From Sporosarcina thermotolerans (lineage in GTDB: Bacteria > Bacillota > Bacilli > Bacillales_A > Planococcaceae): DNA of 64,000 bases. Under the pieces are notes generated by a model. It did no database searches and was not told the DNA's origin. It saw only the letters and a program-made list of their open reading frames with translations. Shown here piece after piece: positions 9,987 to 19,772 of this stretch. Positions within the stretch are counted from its first letter, which is position 1. Each line of letters begins with the position of its first letter. Position numbers and translations under genes: made by a program. The DNA is taken from the NCBI RefSeq assembly GCF_030067815.1, contig NZ_CP125968.1, positions 3,402,001 through 3,466,000 on the forward strand, written 5' to 3'.

Positions 9987-10670
9987 CTAAGAATGAACCA
10001 AACTAACCTTATCATCTTCATCGTTTAACGAAGCGAGTTCCGTCGCGATAATTTTTGAGGCCTGTTTATTAAAAATAGCCGATTGCCAAAAATACATATC
10101 TATAAGTTTCATAGGAGTAAAACCACTATCCAAGTAGGGCTCAAACTCCATTTTATACGTATTATAAAAACGTACTATTTCAATTAAAGATTCCTTGGTA
10201 AGAGAACTTTTCATGCTGTGCAATCTTAAACCTTTTCTGAAATAGCGGTCGAATGCAGGAATATTACCAAACACCCCCATCAGAATCTTAGTAACAAGTG
10301 TATCCGAAACATTGAACTCCTCATAACACGCACGAGTCTCGTTCACCAACTCCATCAAAGTCTCTACATGTTCCTCATCCGTCAATTGTCTTGAGTAAAA
10401 AGCTGTGTAATTGGTATTCCCAGCAACCGTCCTAACAAATTCCAAGTGAATCTTATAGTCCTTTTGTATCAGCTTGGAACTTCCTCGCATCATCCCCCAA
10501 CTCGCTAAGTAAAAACCTATATGCAATGCAGCGACATCCTGGACAAATTCCTCATGCAAACGCTGATGATTGTTCGCAAAAAAGCTGTGGCAATGATGCC
10601 ATGAATTATATCGATGATGTATATCCTCCGTCGCCGGCTCAATATACATATCCAACATTTCCTTAATCAT
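9987..10670 (-). CDS. Conserved hypothetical protein, 227 residues
   Basis: I do not recognise this family. The protein is soluble and mostly helical, with a His-rich N-terminal stretch (HHRYNSWHHCHSFF), Trp- and Tyr-rich middle, and an acidic C-terminus. There is no signal peptide or membrane segment. It is monocistronic, between a terminator on one side and a decayed repeat element on the other. The ribosome site before ATG 10670 is only fair (GGGAGTGGAAG). Confidence 0.6.
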   Translation of the reverse strand: MIKEMLDMYIEPATEDIHHRYNSWHHCHSFFANNHQRLHEEFVQDVAALHIGFYLASWGMMRGSSKLIQKDYKIHLEFVRTVAGNTNYTAFYSRQLTDEEHVETLMELVNETRACYEEFNVSDTLVTKILMGVFGNIPAFDRYFRKGLRLHSMKSSLTKESLIEIVRFYNTYKMEFEPYLDSGFTPMKLIDMYFWQSAIFNKQASKIIATELASLNDEDDKVSLVHS

Positions 10671-10789
10671 CTGACTTCCACTCCCGGTAAATTTCTACTT
10701 AATCCCCTTCTAAGTACTTATATTCGACAAAGGAGTGGAAAGTCCTTCCTGTCTTTCTTCCTAATTTTGTATTAAAAATGCAAATCTAT

Positions 10790-10906
10790 CGTAAGGTAAG
10801 ACACTAATATGACAATTCATCAATATGAGCATACATGTAATAAATGATCTACGAAACGTTGATGGTATTGTATTCTCGATTGTTCGTTACACAACCGTCA
10901 CAATTC
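10790..10906. repeat. Degenerate GGTACC-family repeat (type I)
   Basis: Remnants in the right order: GTAAGGTA, GACAATTCAT, then ATTCTCGATTGTTCG and ACACAACCGTCACAATT. These match the 27459 and 29870 elements but both ends have lost the GGTACC core. Confidence 0.5.
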
Positions 10907-10924
10907 CAATCTACATTGTGAAAC

Positions 10925-10973
10925 AATCAAAAAAAGCAACAAGCACCCAAACAATTACAATCGTTCGGGTGCC
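10925..10973 (-). terminator. Rho-independent terminator of the catabolic operon
   Basis: On the minus strand GCACCCGAAC pairs with GTTTGGGTGC and is followed by a T-rich tract including TTTTTTT. It lies just after the aldolase stop, at the end of the eight-gene operon. Confidence 0.8.
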
Positions 10974-10979
10974 TGTCAC

Positions 10980-11633
10980 TTATCTCACACGCTGACCATA
11001 TGTCTCAAATTTCTTCTGCATCAACGTCATTTCATTCTCACCTAAAATAACCGGTTCCCCAATACTTTTCGTTCGATAATAAAGCTCTGCACAGAACTCT
11101 ATCTCCTCCGCGATATTAAATGCATGGTCGATATCATTGCCGCCTGCCAACAATCCATGGTTGGCAAGCAAGACAGCACGCCGATCTCGCATGGCCTCAA
11201 ATGAGTTGACTGCAAGTTCCGGAGAACCGTATGTTGCATACTTAGCACATCGGACATTATTTCCCGCGAAAGCGACTAAATAATGTACCGCGGGTAATTC
11301 CCAGTTCATACAGGAAATTGTCGTTGCATAGTTAGAATGTGTATGGACAACCGCCTGTATGTCATCTCTTTTGTTATAGTAGATCAAGTGCATCGATACT
11401 TCACTTGAAGGCGTGCGGTTTCCGTCAACGACATTTCCATTCAAATCAATGACGACGACATCTTCCGGAGTAATATCGAAATAATTCATTCCACTTGGTG
11501 AAATTGCGACCAATTGTTTTTCCCTGTTGAAGATACTTAGATTCCCGCCAGTTCCTGTTGTTAATTGATTCACGATTAACTTCTGTCCATATTCCATGAC
11601 CAAAGTCCGTTCTTTTTCTAATAACATTTTCAC
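10980..11633 (-). CDS. Class II aldolase/adducin-family protein (FucA / ribulose-5-phosphate epimerase-like)
   Basis: A 217-residue zinc enzyme of the class II aldolase fold. Visible motifs: GTGGNLS (phosphate binding), ISPSGMNYFDITPEDV, TPSSE, HTHSNYA with two metal His, and NHGLLAGG. Members either split a sugar 1-phosphate into dihydroxyacetone phosphate plus an aldehyde (FucA, RhaD) or epimerise L-ribulose 5-phosphate. It is the last gene of the operon that starts with the SorC regulator. With an FGGY kinase and a TIM-barrel epimerase upstream, it plausibly performs the final aldol cleavage or epimerisation. Confidence 0.8.
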   Translation of the reverse strand: MKMLLEKERTLVMEYGQKLIVNQLTTGTGGNLSIFNREKQLVAISPSGMNYFDITPEDVVVIDLNGNVVDGNRTPSSEVSMHLIYYNKRDDIQAVVHTHSNYATTISCMNWELPAVHYLVAFAGNNVRCAKYATYGSPELAVNSFEAMRDRRAVLLANHGLLAGGNDIDHAFNIAEEIEFCAELYYRTKSIGEPVILGENEMTLMQKKFETYGQRVR

Positions 11634-11659
11634 AACCCCTTACACATTCTTATTCACTT

Positions 11660-12981
11660 CTATAGCTGTTTGGGGTACTTTTTTTTCCCAAGACGTGGCA
11701 CGTTGAAAACGATTGCCAGTATTCCGAAGAACAAAATAAGGAATGGATAGATCGAATACGGCATAATGCTTAGCGGCGAAATAGAAGCGATTCCCGCAGC
11801 AACTAACATCTGACCGCCATACGGTACCATGCCTTGCCATGCACATGAGAAAATATCCAGTATACTCGCAGACCTTCTGGGTCGATATCATATTCATCCG
11901 CGATATCCTTCGCCAACGGCCCCGTCATAACAATGGAAATTGTATTATTTGCTGTTGCAATATCCGCAACACTTACTAACCCAGCTATTCCAAACTCGGC
12001 ACCCTTTTTGGATTTGATTTTGCTGGTGATCGTATAAAGCATATAGTCGATTCCGCCGTTATGTTTTATGATTTCAACGATACCGCCTATCAAAATCGCA
12101 ATCATTGCCAAGTCTTCCATTCCCATAATCCCTTCGCCCATTAGCCCGAAAAAGCCATAAACCCCAAATGAGCCGTCAATTATCCCGATAATCCCTGCAA
12201 ATACTGTCCCGCCAATCAAGACTAACATCACATTCACGCCCATCAAGGCGACAACAAGTACGGCCAAGTACGGAAGAACCTTAACTAAATTATAAGAAAG
12301 GTCCCCTCCAATATTTGCAGAACTTCCTGCAGTTGCAATGCCAAGGAGGATGGCAGTCACAATAGCCGCAGGTAAAACGATGATGAAGTTCACCTTGAAT
12401 TTATCACTCATCTGGGTACCTTGTGTTCGTACAGCCGCAATCGTCGTATCTGATATCATGGAAAGATTGTCCCCAAACATCGCTCCACCGATAACAGCAC
12501 CCATTGCAAGCGCAGGAGAAATTCCAGCCTGTTGTGCAACTCCGAAAGCAATTGGAGCCAATGCGACAACAGTACCCATTGAAGTCCCCATTGATAATGA
12601 AATAAAACACCCAATGACGAAAATCCCGACAATCAATAGGTTCGCGGGAATCACAGATAACCCGAGATTCACCGTGGAATCGACTGCCCCCATCCCTCAA
12701 GCAACAGAAGCAAATGCGCCGGCAAGGATAAAGATGATCGCCATTAAAATAATATTAGGATGACCGCCGCCTTTTGTGAAAATATCAACCTTTGTAGATA
12801 GTTTTTCTTTCCGATTCATCGCCAATGCCACTACCCCAGCAATGACAAATGCAACGATTACCGGCATCTTTCCAAAGTCATTTGTAATCAAGGCCGTGCC
12901 GATGAATAGCAATAAAAATACAAATAGTGGCAGCAAAGCCCATGGGTTCCCCTTACTCAACTTCGTTTTCATTTCTCCCAC
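11660..12981 (-). pseudogene. NhaC-family Na+/H+ (or organic-acid) antiporter, interrupted twice
   Basis: An integral membrane antiporter of about 440 residues with some eleven helices. Family sequence is clear: GAVDSTVNLGLSVIPANLL, FGDNLSMISDTTIAA, DIATANNTISIVM and SILDIFSCAWQGMVPYGGQ. Two lesions: an in-frame TGA at 12697-12699 with the same frame continuing on both sides, and a one-base deletion at 11871-11882 that breaks the expected DPRRSASILDIF motif. The corrected stop is TAG at 11660-11662. It starts 4 bp from the SDR stop. NhaC relatives include malate/lactate exchangers, so in this operon it could be the substrate transporter; that is inference. Confidence 0.8.
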
Positions 12982-12984
12982 TCC

Positions 12985-13767
12985 CTAGTTCATAGTCATT
13001 CCGCCCGTGACATTAATACTTTGTCCCGTCATATAGCTTGCAAGTTCAGAAGCTAAAAACAATACAACATTTGCGACGTCTCTAGGTTGCCCGGTCCTTC
13101 CTAAAGGCACTTGGGAATTGTCCTCCTGCTCGACTTCCTCCGCCTTCATTCCCCTTAAATTTCCACCCCATACACGTTCAATCCTCTTCATATCCGTTTC
13201 GATAATGCCAGGACAAACTGCGTTCACTAAAATCTTTTCCTTTGCAAGCTCCAATGCCATTACCTTTGTCAGTCCAAGGACAGCATGCTTCGAAGCGACA
13301 TAGTTACCCATGCATCGATAACCATTCTTTCCCGCTTGCGAAGCAATCGTTATGATTCTACCCCCTTCCCCTTGTTCCTTGAACATCTTTATCACATTTT
13401 GGCTTGCAAGAAAAACCCCTTTTGCGTTCAAATCCATAATGCTATCCCAATCTTCTTCCTTTATATCTTCCACATAATCCATCGTGGAGGAGCCAGCATT
13501 ATTGACCAAAATATCTATTCTGCCGAAATGTTCCTTTGTCGCGCTGACCATTCTTTCGATGTCCTGCTTTTTCGAAACATCCGCAGCAAATGGAAAGACA
13601 TGATCCACCCCAAACTCCGCGGCGACCTCATCACAAAGTTCTTGACGCCTTCCGACAATGGCCACTTTCGCCCCACTCTCAACAAATAGCTCTACTATCG
13701 CCTTACCAATCCCTTTTGTTCCCCCAGTGACAATTGCAACTTTTCCTGTTAAGTCAATACAATACAT
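12985..13767 (-). CDS. Short-chain dehydrogenase/reductase (SDR)
   Basis: A 260-residue classical SDR, NAD(P)-dependent. Cofactor motif TGGTKGIGKAIV near the N-terminus, NNAG in the centre, catalytic YVASK, and a C-terminal NVTGGMTMN typical of the 3-oxoacyl reductase-like group that includes many sugar-alcohol and sugar-acid dehydrogenases. ATG 13767 is preferred because GGGGGTAGGAGA sits just upstream; the stop of the epimerase gene lies within that ribosome site. It likely oxidises a polyol or reduces a ketose in the pathway. Confidence 0.85.
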   Translation of the reverse strand: MYCIDLTGKVAIVTGGTKGIGKAIVELFVESGAKVAIVGRRQELCDEVAAEFGVDHVFPFAADVSKKQDIERMVSATKEHFGRIDILVNNAGSSTMDYVEDIKEEDWDSIMDLNAKGVFLASQNVIKMFKEQGEGGRIITIASQAGKNGYRCMGNYVASKHAVLGLTKVMALELAKEKILVNAVCPGIIETDMKRIERVWGGNLRGMKAEEVEQEDNSQVPLGRTGQPRDVANVVLFLASELASYMTGQSINVTGGMTMN

Positions 13768-13771
13768 TCTC

Positions 13772-14764
13772 CTACCCCCTGACTGTCGCCGCGAATATTC
13801 CTTGGAATAGATGCTTTTGTACTGCCAAAGCATCCTGTTCGGCTAATAACTTCTCCATAAATGCATCATCCATCTCATCTACAAATCGGCCCATTTGCTC
13901 CATCACTTCAATCGAATGCTCAACAACGCCAATCTGATCTTCCCTTGCAGGCGTTATATCAAGGCTGATCCATCCTTGATATCCGATTTTCTTCAAGTAA
14001 TAAAAGAATTCAAGTGTTTCCCAGACATGATAGGAGCCGACCATGAAATCATCGTCCCAATCCCTCGTATTGTCATTCATATGCACATGGAATAGCTTCC
14101 CGTATCGGTTCAGCAACACCGCAGATTCCGCTGGATTTTCCTTAACTTGTAAGGCATGGCCAAAATCGATCGTTACCCCAAAATTATCCGCACCGATTTC
14201 TTGCAACATCATCAATGAAGTTCCAACAGTACTAATCGCCGATCTTCCCCGCGGCTCTCTCCCTTTATACTCAATGGCGAACTTCTGATTCGGGAATTCC
14301 TCTACAACACTTTTTACGGAACTGATTAAGTGATTCCATAAGTCGATGAAATTCACTTGGAATGGATAATCATGACCGTCAGCACCTGGCCAAATATTGA
14401 CGACTTCAACACCAAGTTGCCGTGCAGCCCTCGCTGCTCCCCTAATGATTTCCATTGCGTCTTCCCGGATAACTAAATCGTTTGCAGAAAGAGCGCCTTT
14501 ACGGAATTTCCTATTTCCGAATATTTCACAGTTAATGGCTGCAATCTCCAAGCCGAACTCGTCAATCATCTGCTTCGTCTCATCAACTGACGACTCGTCA
14601 AAATCGCCATTGAAATGGATTTCAACACCTTTTATACCTTTTGATTCGGAAGCGGCCTTCAATTTCTCCCTGAAGGTTCTTGATTGTTGATAACCCTGCT
14701 CACAAAAGCGGTCCGAAACGGAACCGTAAGCCCAAACACCGACTGCATACTTGTATTTCGCCAA
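13772..14764 (-). CDS. Sugar phosphate isomerase/epimerase (TIM barrel)
   Basis: A 330-residue protein of the xylose-isomerase-like TIM barrel superfamily (AP endonuclease 2 fold). Barrel strands bear expected acidic and His ligands: KGVEIHFNGDFDESS, FAIEYKG, TIDFGHALQ, LFHVHMNDNTRDWDDD and GWISLDITPARED. That set of Glu, Asp and His residues matches the metal site of epimerases such as UlaE/SgbU and tagatose 3-epimerase. It sits between the lyase and the SDR, 4 bp from the latter, inside the operon. Confidence 0.8.
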   Translation of the reverse strand: MAKYKYAVGVWAYGSVSDRFCEQGYQQSRTFREKLKAASESKGIKGVEIHFNGDFDESSVDETKQMIDEFGLEIAAINCEIFGNRKFRKGALSANDLVIREDAMEIIRGAARAARQLGVEVVNIWPGADGHDYPFQVNFIDLWNHLISSVKSVVEEFPNQKFAIEYKGREPRGRSAISTVGTSLMMLQEIGADNFGVTIDFGHALQVKENPAESAVLLNRYGKLFHVHMNDNTRDWDDDFMVGSYHVWETLEFFYYLKKIGYQGWISLDITPAREDQIGVVEHSIEVMEQMGRFVDEMDDAFMEKLLAEQDALAVQKHLFQGIFAATVRG

Positions 14765-14778
14765 TCAAATACCCCCCT

Positions 14779-15959
14779 TTAAATTTTTTCCAAAGACTGC
14801 GCGATGTCCTCAATAATGTCTTTCGCATTTTCTATTCCGACAGAAAGCCTAATCAAACTATCTGTTATCCCGTGCTTCCGCCTTTCTTCAAGCGGCAGTG
14901 ACTTATGGGTCATTGAGGCAGGGTGTTGCACGAGGGAACCAACATCCCCTAAACTTACAGCCAACTGAATCATTTTGAGATTATCGCAAAATGCCTGCCC
15001 TTCTCGAGCCCTCCTTTCAATTCGAATGAAATAAGACCTCCATAACCGCCCATTTGCTTTTTCACTAGCTCATACTGCGGAAATGATTCCAAACCAGGGT
15101 AGACGAGCAACTCGATCTTTTCATGATTTTCCAAAAACCTTGCCACTTCCATTGCATTGGAATTATGCTTTTCCATTCTTAATGCCAATGTTTGCAAGCC
15201 GCGCTTCACTAAAAAACAAGTGAAAGGGGAGATTAATCCACCTAACTTTGTGACCGGATCATGTAATCCTTTTTTAATGAATTCCTCAGAACCGACAACC
15301 GCGCCTGCAATGAGGTCACCGTGCCCGCCCATATATTTAGTTGCGCTATGGACGACAATATCCGCGCCTAATTTCAGTGGTCTTTGAAAATATGGAGTCA
15401 TAAATGTGTTGTCAACAACTAATTTAATGCCATGTTCCTTACACAACTCAGCAGTTTCTTTGATGTCAACAATTTTCAAGGTAGGATTTGCGGGAGTCTC
15501 GATATAGACAAATTTCGTATTGGGGCGTATCGAACTTTTCAACAGTTCAATATCTGATGTATCAATAAATGAAGCGCTTACATTAAATTTCGAAAAAATC
15601 TTTGCGAACAGCCCATACGTGCCACCGTAAACGACGGTATCACATACGACATGATCACCTGCTTCAAGCAATGCTGTGCAAGTCGCTGCAATTGCCGCCA
15701 TCCCTGACGCGAATGCCTTACACGCTTCCCCTCCCTCTAAAGCAGCAATTTTAGCTTCAAGCTCAAGCTCTGTTGGACTATGATCACGGCCGTACAAGTA
15801 TCCAAATTGTTCCCCGGAGAAGATTTTCCCTGCTTCCTCTGTACTTTTATACGTATACGTGGAAGTTTGGTAGATTGGCGACACAATGGCTCCGGTATGC
15901 GGGCAAGGATCTGAACCAACATGGACTGCTTTCGTTTCAAAATCCCATTTTTCATTCAA
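14779..15959 (-). pseudogene. Cys/Met metabolism PLP-dependent lyase (methionine gamma-lyase/cystathionine gamma-synthase-like), frameshifted
   Basis: A PLP enzyme of about 390 residues. Motifs: YGRDHSPTELELEAKIAALE, SGMAAI, YGGTYGLF, VYIETPANPTL, VVDNTF, and the PLP lysine in HSATKYMGGHGD. The probable start is TTG 15959 (or 15962) behind GGGGGAG, overlapping the 3' end of the dehydrogenase gene. The frame breaks at 14993-15000, where a G run is one base short; the C-terminal part then resumes as AVSLGDVGSLVQHPASMTH, the usual family ending. An enzyme acting on sulfur amino acids inside a sugar-type operon is unusual. Confidence 0.85.
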
Positions 15960-17004
15960 CAACAGGAACTCCCCCTTTTTCTTCTTTATATTGAAACTCA
16001 AGTAATTCACCGTTCATGAACTTCTTTAAATCAGAGATTATCATTTTAGTATGATTAGTTATGGCGTCGTACGTTGCCCCGGCTATATGAGGGGTAATGA
16101 TGACGTTTTCAAGTTCATTTAAAAATGGATGATCGGCTTGCAATGGCTCACTCGCAAATACATCAAGCGCCGCCCCAGCAATTTCTTTATTCCTTAATGC
16201 CTCGATTAAATCTTCTTCATTTATAATGGCACCGCGGCTCGTGTTGATTAAATACGCAGATCTTTTCATCAGCTGAAATGTCCTTTTATTCATAAGACCG
16301 ATCGTTTCAGGTACGACTGCCGCATGCAATGTGATGAAATCGCTTTGCAGCAGCAATTCATTCAAGTCTACTTGCCTATTAGATCCATCTACTATTTTGA
16401 AATTCGGATCATAAACAAGAATGTCCATACCGAATGCTTTCGCAAGCTCCGCAACCTTTTTACCGATTTGTCCGAAACCGACTATGCCCAATGTTTTCCC
16501 TTTCAATTCAAATCCTTTGAAAACCAAATAGGGGCTTCCCTCGCCAAGTGCCCATGTCACATCCGCCTTACCAATATCGGAAGTCTTACCCTTTTCCACA
16601 GATTCCTGGACATACTTGCCATTCTTAAGTGCCATATACGCAAATGGAGTATTACGGGAAATATTCAACATTAACGAAAAGGTATACTCCGCAGCGCTGT
16701 CCGCATTTCTTCCTGGCGTATGAATTATTGGAATGCCATGCTCAAAAGCTGCATCATAGTCGATATTTACAGGATTCGATCTTGTGCATGCGATCAGTTT
16801 CAGATTAGGGCAGCTTTCAATGACTTTCCGTGTAACTTTATCGTAGCTCGTTATCAAAACCTCTTTGTCTCGCAATCTGTCAATTAATTCATCCTCATCT
16901 AACAAACGATTTGACGTAAACCATCCCCCCTTTTCCACCTCAAGAAACTCTTCTATTTCTTCTATAAGCGTCTTATCCATTTCAGCTGTCAGTAGGGCTC
17001 GCAT
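15952..17004 (-). CDS. D-isomer-specific 2-hydroxyacid dehydrogenase
   Basis: A 350-residue NAD-dependent dehydrogenase. The nucleotide site is GIVGFGQIGKKVAELA; the catalytic Arg lies in INTSRGAIINE, the Glu in ALDVFASEPL and the His in TPHIAGATYDA. Close to the phosphoglycerate dehydrogenase-like group with a C-terminal NAD domain. Its start overlaps the kinase 3' end by 16 bp, so translational coupling is likely. It would interconvert a 2-keto acid and a D-2-hydroxy acid; the actual substrate is not visible. Confidence 0.85.
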   Translation of the reverse strand: MRALLTAEMDKTLIEEIEEFLEVEKGGWFTSNRLLDEDELIDRLRDKEVLITSYDKVTRKVIESCPNLKLIACTRSNPVNIDYDAAFEHGIPIIHTPGRNADSAAEYTFSLMLNISRNTPFAYMALKNGKYVQESVEKGKTSDIGKADVTWALGEGSPYLVFKGFELKGKTLGIVGFGQIGKKVAELAKAFGMDILVYDPNFKIVDGSNRQVDLNELLLQSDFITLHAAVVPETIGLMNKRTFQLMKRSAYLINTSRGAIINEEDLIEALRNKEIAGAALDVFASEPLQADHPFLNELENVIITPHIAGATYDAITNHTKMIISDLKKFMNGELLEFQYKEEKGGVPVVE

Positions 17005-18554
17005 ACCTTTTCCTCCACTCTGTTTTTGACCTTATTCATAAACTGATGCCTTAGTTCCCAGTTTTCAATATTCGACGTTCGAATTTGCTTATATAGCTTG
17101 AACAAGTCATCATACAGTTCCGCATTCTCCTTAATGGGAAGATAAGACTTCTCCACTGTTGTTGTTGTCTGTACAGCCTTATCAAGGGACTCATAAACCC
17201 CCGATTGAACTGCTGCCAGAAAAAATGCTCCTTTAGAGGTGATTTCCTTGCCTACCAACTTAACGACTTCCGTCCCGGTACAATCCGCAATAATTTGCGG
17301 CAGAAGAACACTGTTTGAACCGCCACCATTCAAGACGATCCGTTTAACCCCTATTGCAGAATCGAGACAATCCCTTATCGAAAGAGCAATCCCTTCATAT
17401 ACTGCGCGGCTTAGATGCGCTTTGGATGTAGACTGTTGAATCCCGAAAAACTGGGCTGAAGCGTATGGATTATAGAAGGGAGCCCTTTCGCCCACCATAA
17501 TATATGGATGGTAAAGTACACCTCCTGCGCCAATTGGAACCGCTTTCATTTCATCGTCCAATAAAGCAAAGAAATCGTCTTTTTCCTGTTGGTCTCTAAA
17601 ATCCGTCTCATAGAGAACATTCGTGATCCAATCGATATTTGGCGTACCTGCCATACTACCTGCCATTTTCAAGTATTGACCAGGGCTTGCACCAAATTGG
17701 GTGCTGCCTTTACCATCATGATTCGGTGGTAGTGTGGCAATCAACCTCTGAATGCTGCATGTTGTTCCAATCGTAATACTTATTTCCCCTTCATTTATAG
17801 CTCCGCTGCCTAATGCGTTTGCTATGATATCGAGTGAACCAATCACGACAGGCGTACCTTCAAGGAGACCCGTGAGACTGGCAGCCTCCTCCGTAATTGT
17901 TCCACCATTTTCGCCCGCATAATGAATTGGCGGGATGAGCCGGCCTAAATGGGGAATTTCAAGTAGATCGAATACTTCCGATGATACTTTTCCAAATTTC
18001 ATATCTAACATTGAAGTTGAGATATCCGAATAATCGGTACGGGCTACGCTTGTTAATTTCAACCGAATCCAATCCTTGCACGTTAGGCACCACTTCGCCT
18101 TGCTCAACGAGGATGGCTCATTTTTATCCAACCATTTGAGCAAAGCAATAGTTGAACCTGGAACCAGGCCTGAATAAGTGATGGCTTCGTAGTTCAATTG
18201 TTCGTCAATCGGAATTTCACTGAGTAGTTTGGCTGCTCTTTTATCCATCCAAAGAATAGCATTCCGAACAGGCATATATTGACTATCGACTAGCCAACAT
18301 CCTTCCCCCTGCCCCGTGATTCCTATATTTAGAATCGAGCTCGGATGAATGGCAGTTTGTTCAATTAATTCGCGGATGGATGAAGCGACCTTTTCCCAAA
18401 GCAGTGTCATATCTAATTCAAACCGTTCATTTCCGGATTGGATCATATGTACCGACCGGACAATTGAGTTGATAATTGTTCCATTGATATGGAACAAGGA
18501 AACTTTCAGGTTAGTCGTACCGGCGTCAATCGTTACGATATAGTTTTTCTTCAC
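16989..18554 (-). CDS. FGGY-family carbohydrate kinase
   Basis: A 521-residue two-domain ATP-dependent sugar kinase. N-terminal IDAGTTNLKVSLF binds phosphate; GITGQGEGCWLVD resembles erythritol kinase and L-xylulose kinase; the second domain has GSLDIIANALGSGA, ISITIGTTCSIQRL, GERAPFYNP and LNGGGSNSVLLPQIIADC. It lies second in the operon, 14 bp after the SorC regulator, and phosphorylates the pathway's incoming ketose or polyol. The glycerol kinase subgroup is unlikely given the erythritol/xylulose-kinase-like signature. Confidence 0.85.
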   Translation of the reverse strand: MKKNYIVTIDAGTTNLKVSLFHINGTIINSIVRSVHMIQSGNERFELDMTLLWEKVASSIRELIEQTAIHPSSILNIGITGQGEGCWLVDSQYMPVRNAILWMDKRAAKLLSEIPIDEQLNYEAITYSGLVPGSTIALLKWLDKNEPSSLSKAKWCLTCKDWIRLKLTSVARTDYSDISTSMLDMKFGKVSSEVFDLLEIPHLGRLIPPIHYAGENGGTITEEAASLTGLLEGTPVVIGSLDIIANALGSGAINEGEISITIGTTCSIQRLIATLPPNHDGKGSTQFGASPGQYLKMAGSMAGTPNIDWITNVLYETDFRDQQEKDDFFALLDDEMKAVPIGAGGVLYHPYIMVGERAPFYNPYASAQFFGIQQSTSKAHLSRAVYEGIALSIRDCLDSAIGVKRIVLNGGGSNSVLLPQIIADCTGTEVVKLVGKEITSKGAFFLAAVQSGVYESLDKAVQTTTTVEKSYLPIKENAELYDDLFKLYKQIRTSNIENWELRHQFMNKVKNRVEEKVCEPY

Positions 18555-18568
18555 ACCCAGCCCCCCTA

Positions 18569-19512
18569 CTATATTTCCGATGAAATCATATGTGCAGTGA
18601 TGGAATCGGTAATTAATACGTCAACCGCCCCTGTTCGTAATGCCCCGATGATTGCATTCACTTTTTCCGCTCCACCTGCGATTGCCACGACATTCGGGAT
18701 GTTAAGAAGCTGAGCTCTATCCAGCCCAATTGAAAAATGCTCAACATTTTCTTCGATGAAATTACCTGTCTTATCAAATACATGCAGACAAATATCGCCG
18801 ACCGCATTATTGCCATGCAAATAATTTAGGTAATCACTATCCAAATACTTCTGTTCGTAAATCGTCGATACACTACTCAGTTCACCGATCCCGACAAAGG
18901 CAATGTCGCAATGGTCGATTTCTTCCATCACCACACGGATGCTGTCCTCCTGTAATATTGATTCCTTCAATTCCCTGCTTTTCACAATGGCAGGAGCGTA
19001 GATATAATGTGGAACTCCACCAAGGCTTGACGCGAATTGCCGTGTAATTTCATTCGTCATATCGGCAGCTATATTAGAATTCACCCCACCAACAAGTTGA
19101 ATGACTTCAACATTTCCTTTTTGGCCATTGCGTAAATTAGCCCCCACTTCATGCAGCGTCTTCCCCAAGAAACCCCGATTTTAACATCATCATTCAGTTG
19201 ACTCATCAGGAATTCTGCACCCGCAACACCAAGTTGCCTCGTAATATCCTCTTTACTATCTGCATGAGCAACAATTACACGCCTAAGATTAAATTTCTTT
19301 TCCAAAGCACTCTCCAATTCTTCGAAAGAGTCCTCTAATTTCATAATCTCGATTTTCACAATACCTTCCTCATGCAATCTCTTAATAGATCGATTCACTT
19401 TTTGACGCGAAATGGACAGCTTTTGCGCAATCTCCTGTTGCGTCAACCCATCTTTATAATAATAATGCGCAATTTTAATGAGTTCTCTCTTATCCTCTAG
19501 GCAAAAGGCCAC
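18569..19512 (-). pseudogene. SorC-family sugar-responsive transcriptional regulator (frameshifted)
   Basis: About 315 residues. The N-terminal helix-turn-helix reads YYYKDGLTQQEIAQKLSISR; the C-terminal effector domain includes WGKTLHEV, VQLVGGVNSN, DIAFVGIGEL and VAIAGGAEKVNAI, typical of the SorC/DeoR sugar-phosphate sensor. One base is missing from a G run at 19162-19167, splitting the protein at the WGKT motif. First gene of the operon; a palindromic site lies upstream, consistent with autoregulation. Confidence 0.85.
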
Positions 19513-19523
19513 CTCTTTTCATC

Positions 19524-19556
19524 GTTACATTTGCTCATATATATTACATATGTAAC
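19524..19556. promoter_or_regulatory. Putative operator of the SorC-controlled operon
   Basis: GTTACAT and ATGTAAC face each other 19 bp apart, and the right half also contains the perfect 12-bp palindrome TTACATATGTAA (19544-19555). It lies immediately upstream of the regulator start, where a SorC-type repressor would bind. Confidence 0.5.
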
Positions 19557-19618
19557 TATCTTCAATTTAATCACAGTAATCTGAATATGTAAATAGTTTA
19601 CGAGAAGTTTTTGGGGTC

Positions 19619-19707
19619 ATTGTGAAGGTACCTGTGCATTACACGTTTATGACAATTCATCGAAATGAAAATTCTCGATTGTTTGCTGCACAGGCACGTT
19701 TACAATT
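19619..19707. repeat. GGTACC-family repeat, short type I (about 89 bp)
   Basis: Left end ATTGTGAAGGTACCTGTGCA, interior GACAATTCAT and ATTCTCGATTGTTTG, right end TGCACAGGCACGTTTACAAT. The central portion present in the 160-bp copies is deleted. Confidence 0.75.
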
Positions 19708-19772
19708 TGGCCTCACACAAAAAGGAGGACAACGAAATTATCGTTGTCCTCCCATTAATTTCCAATCAAGAC

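Noticed and set aside
12697..12699. TGA in the NhaC gene as a selenocysteine codon
   Set aside because: The position is not a Cys in the family, no SECIS-like hairpin follows, and a second lesion exists in the same gene.
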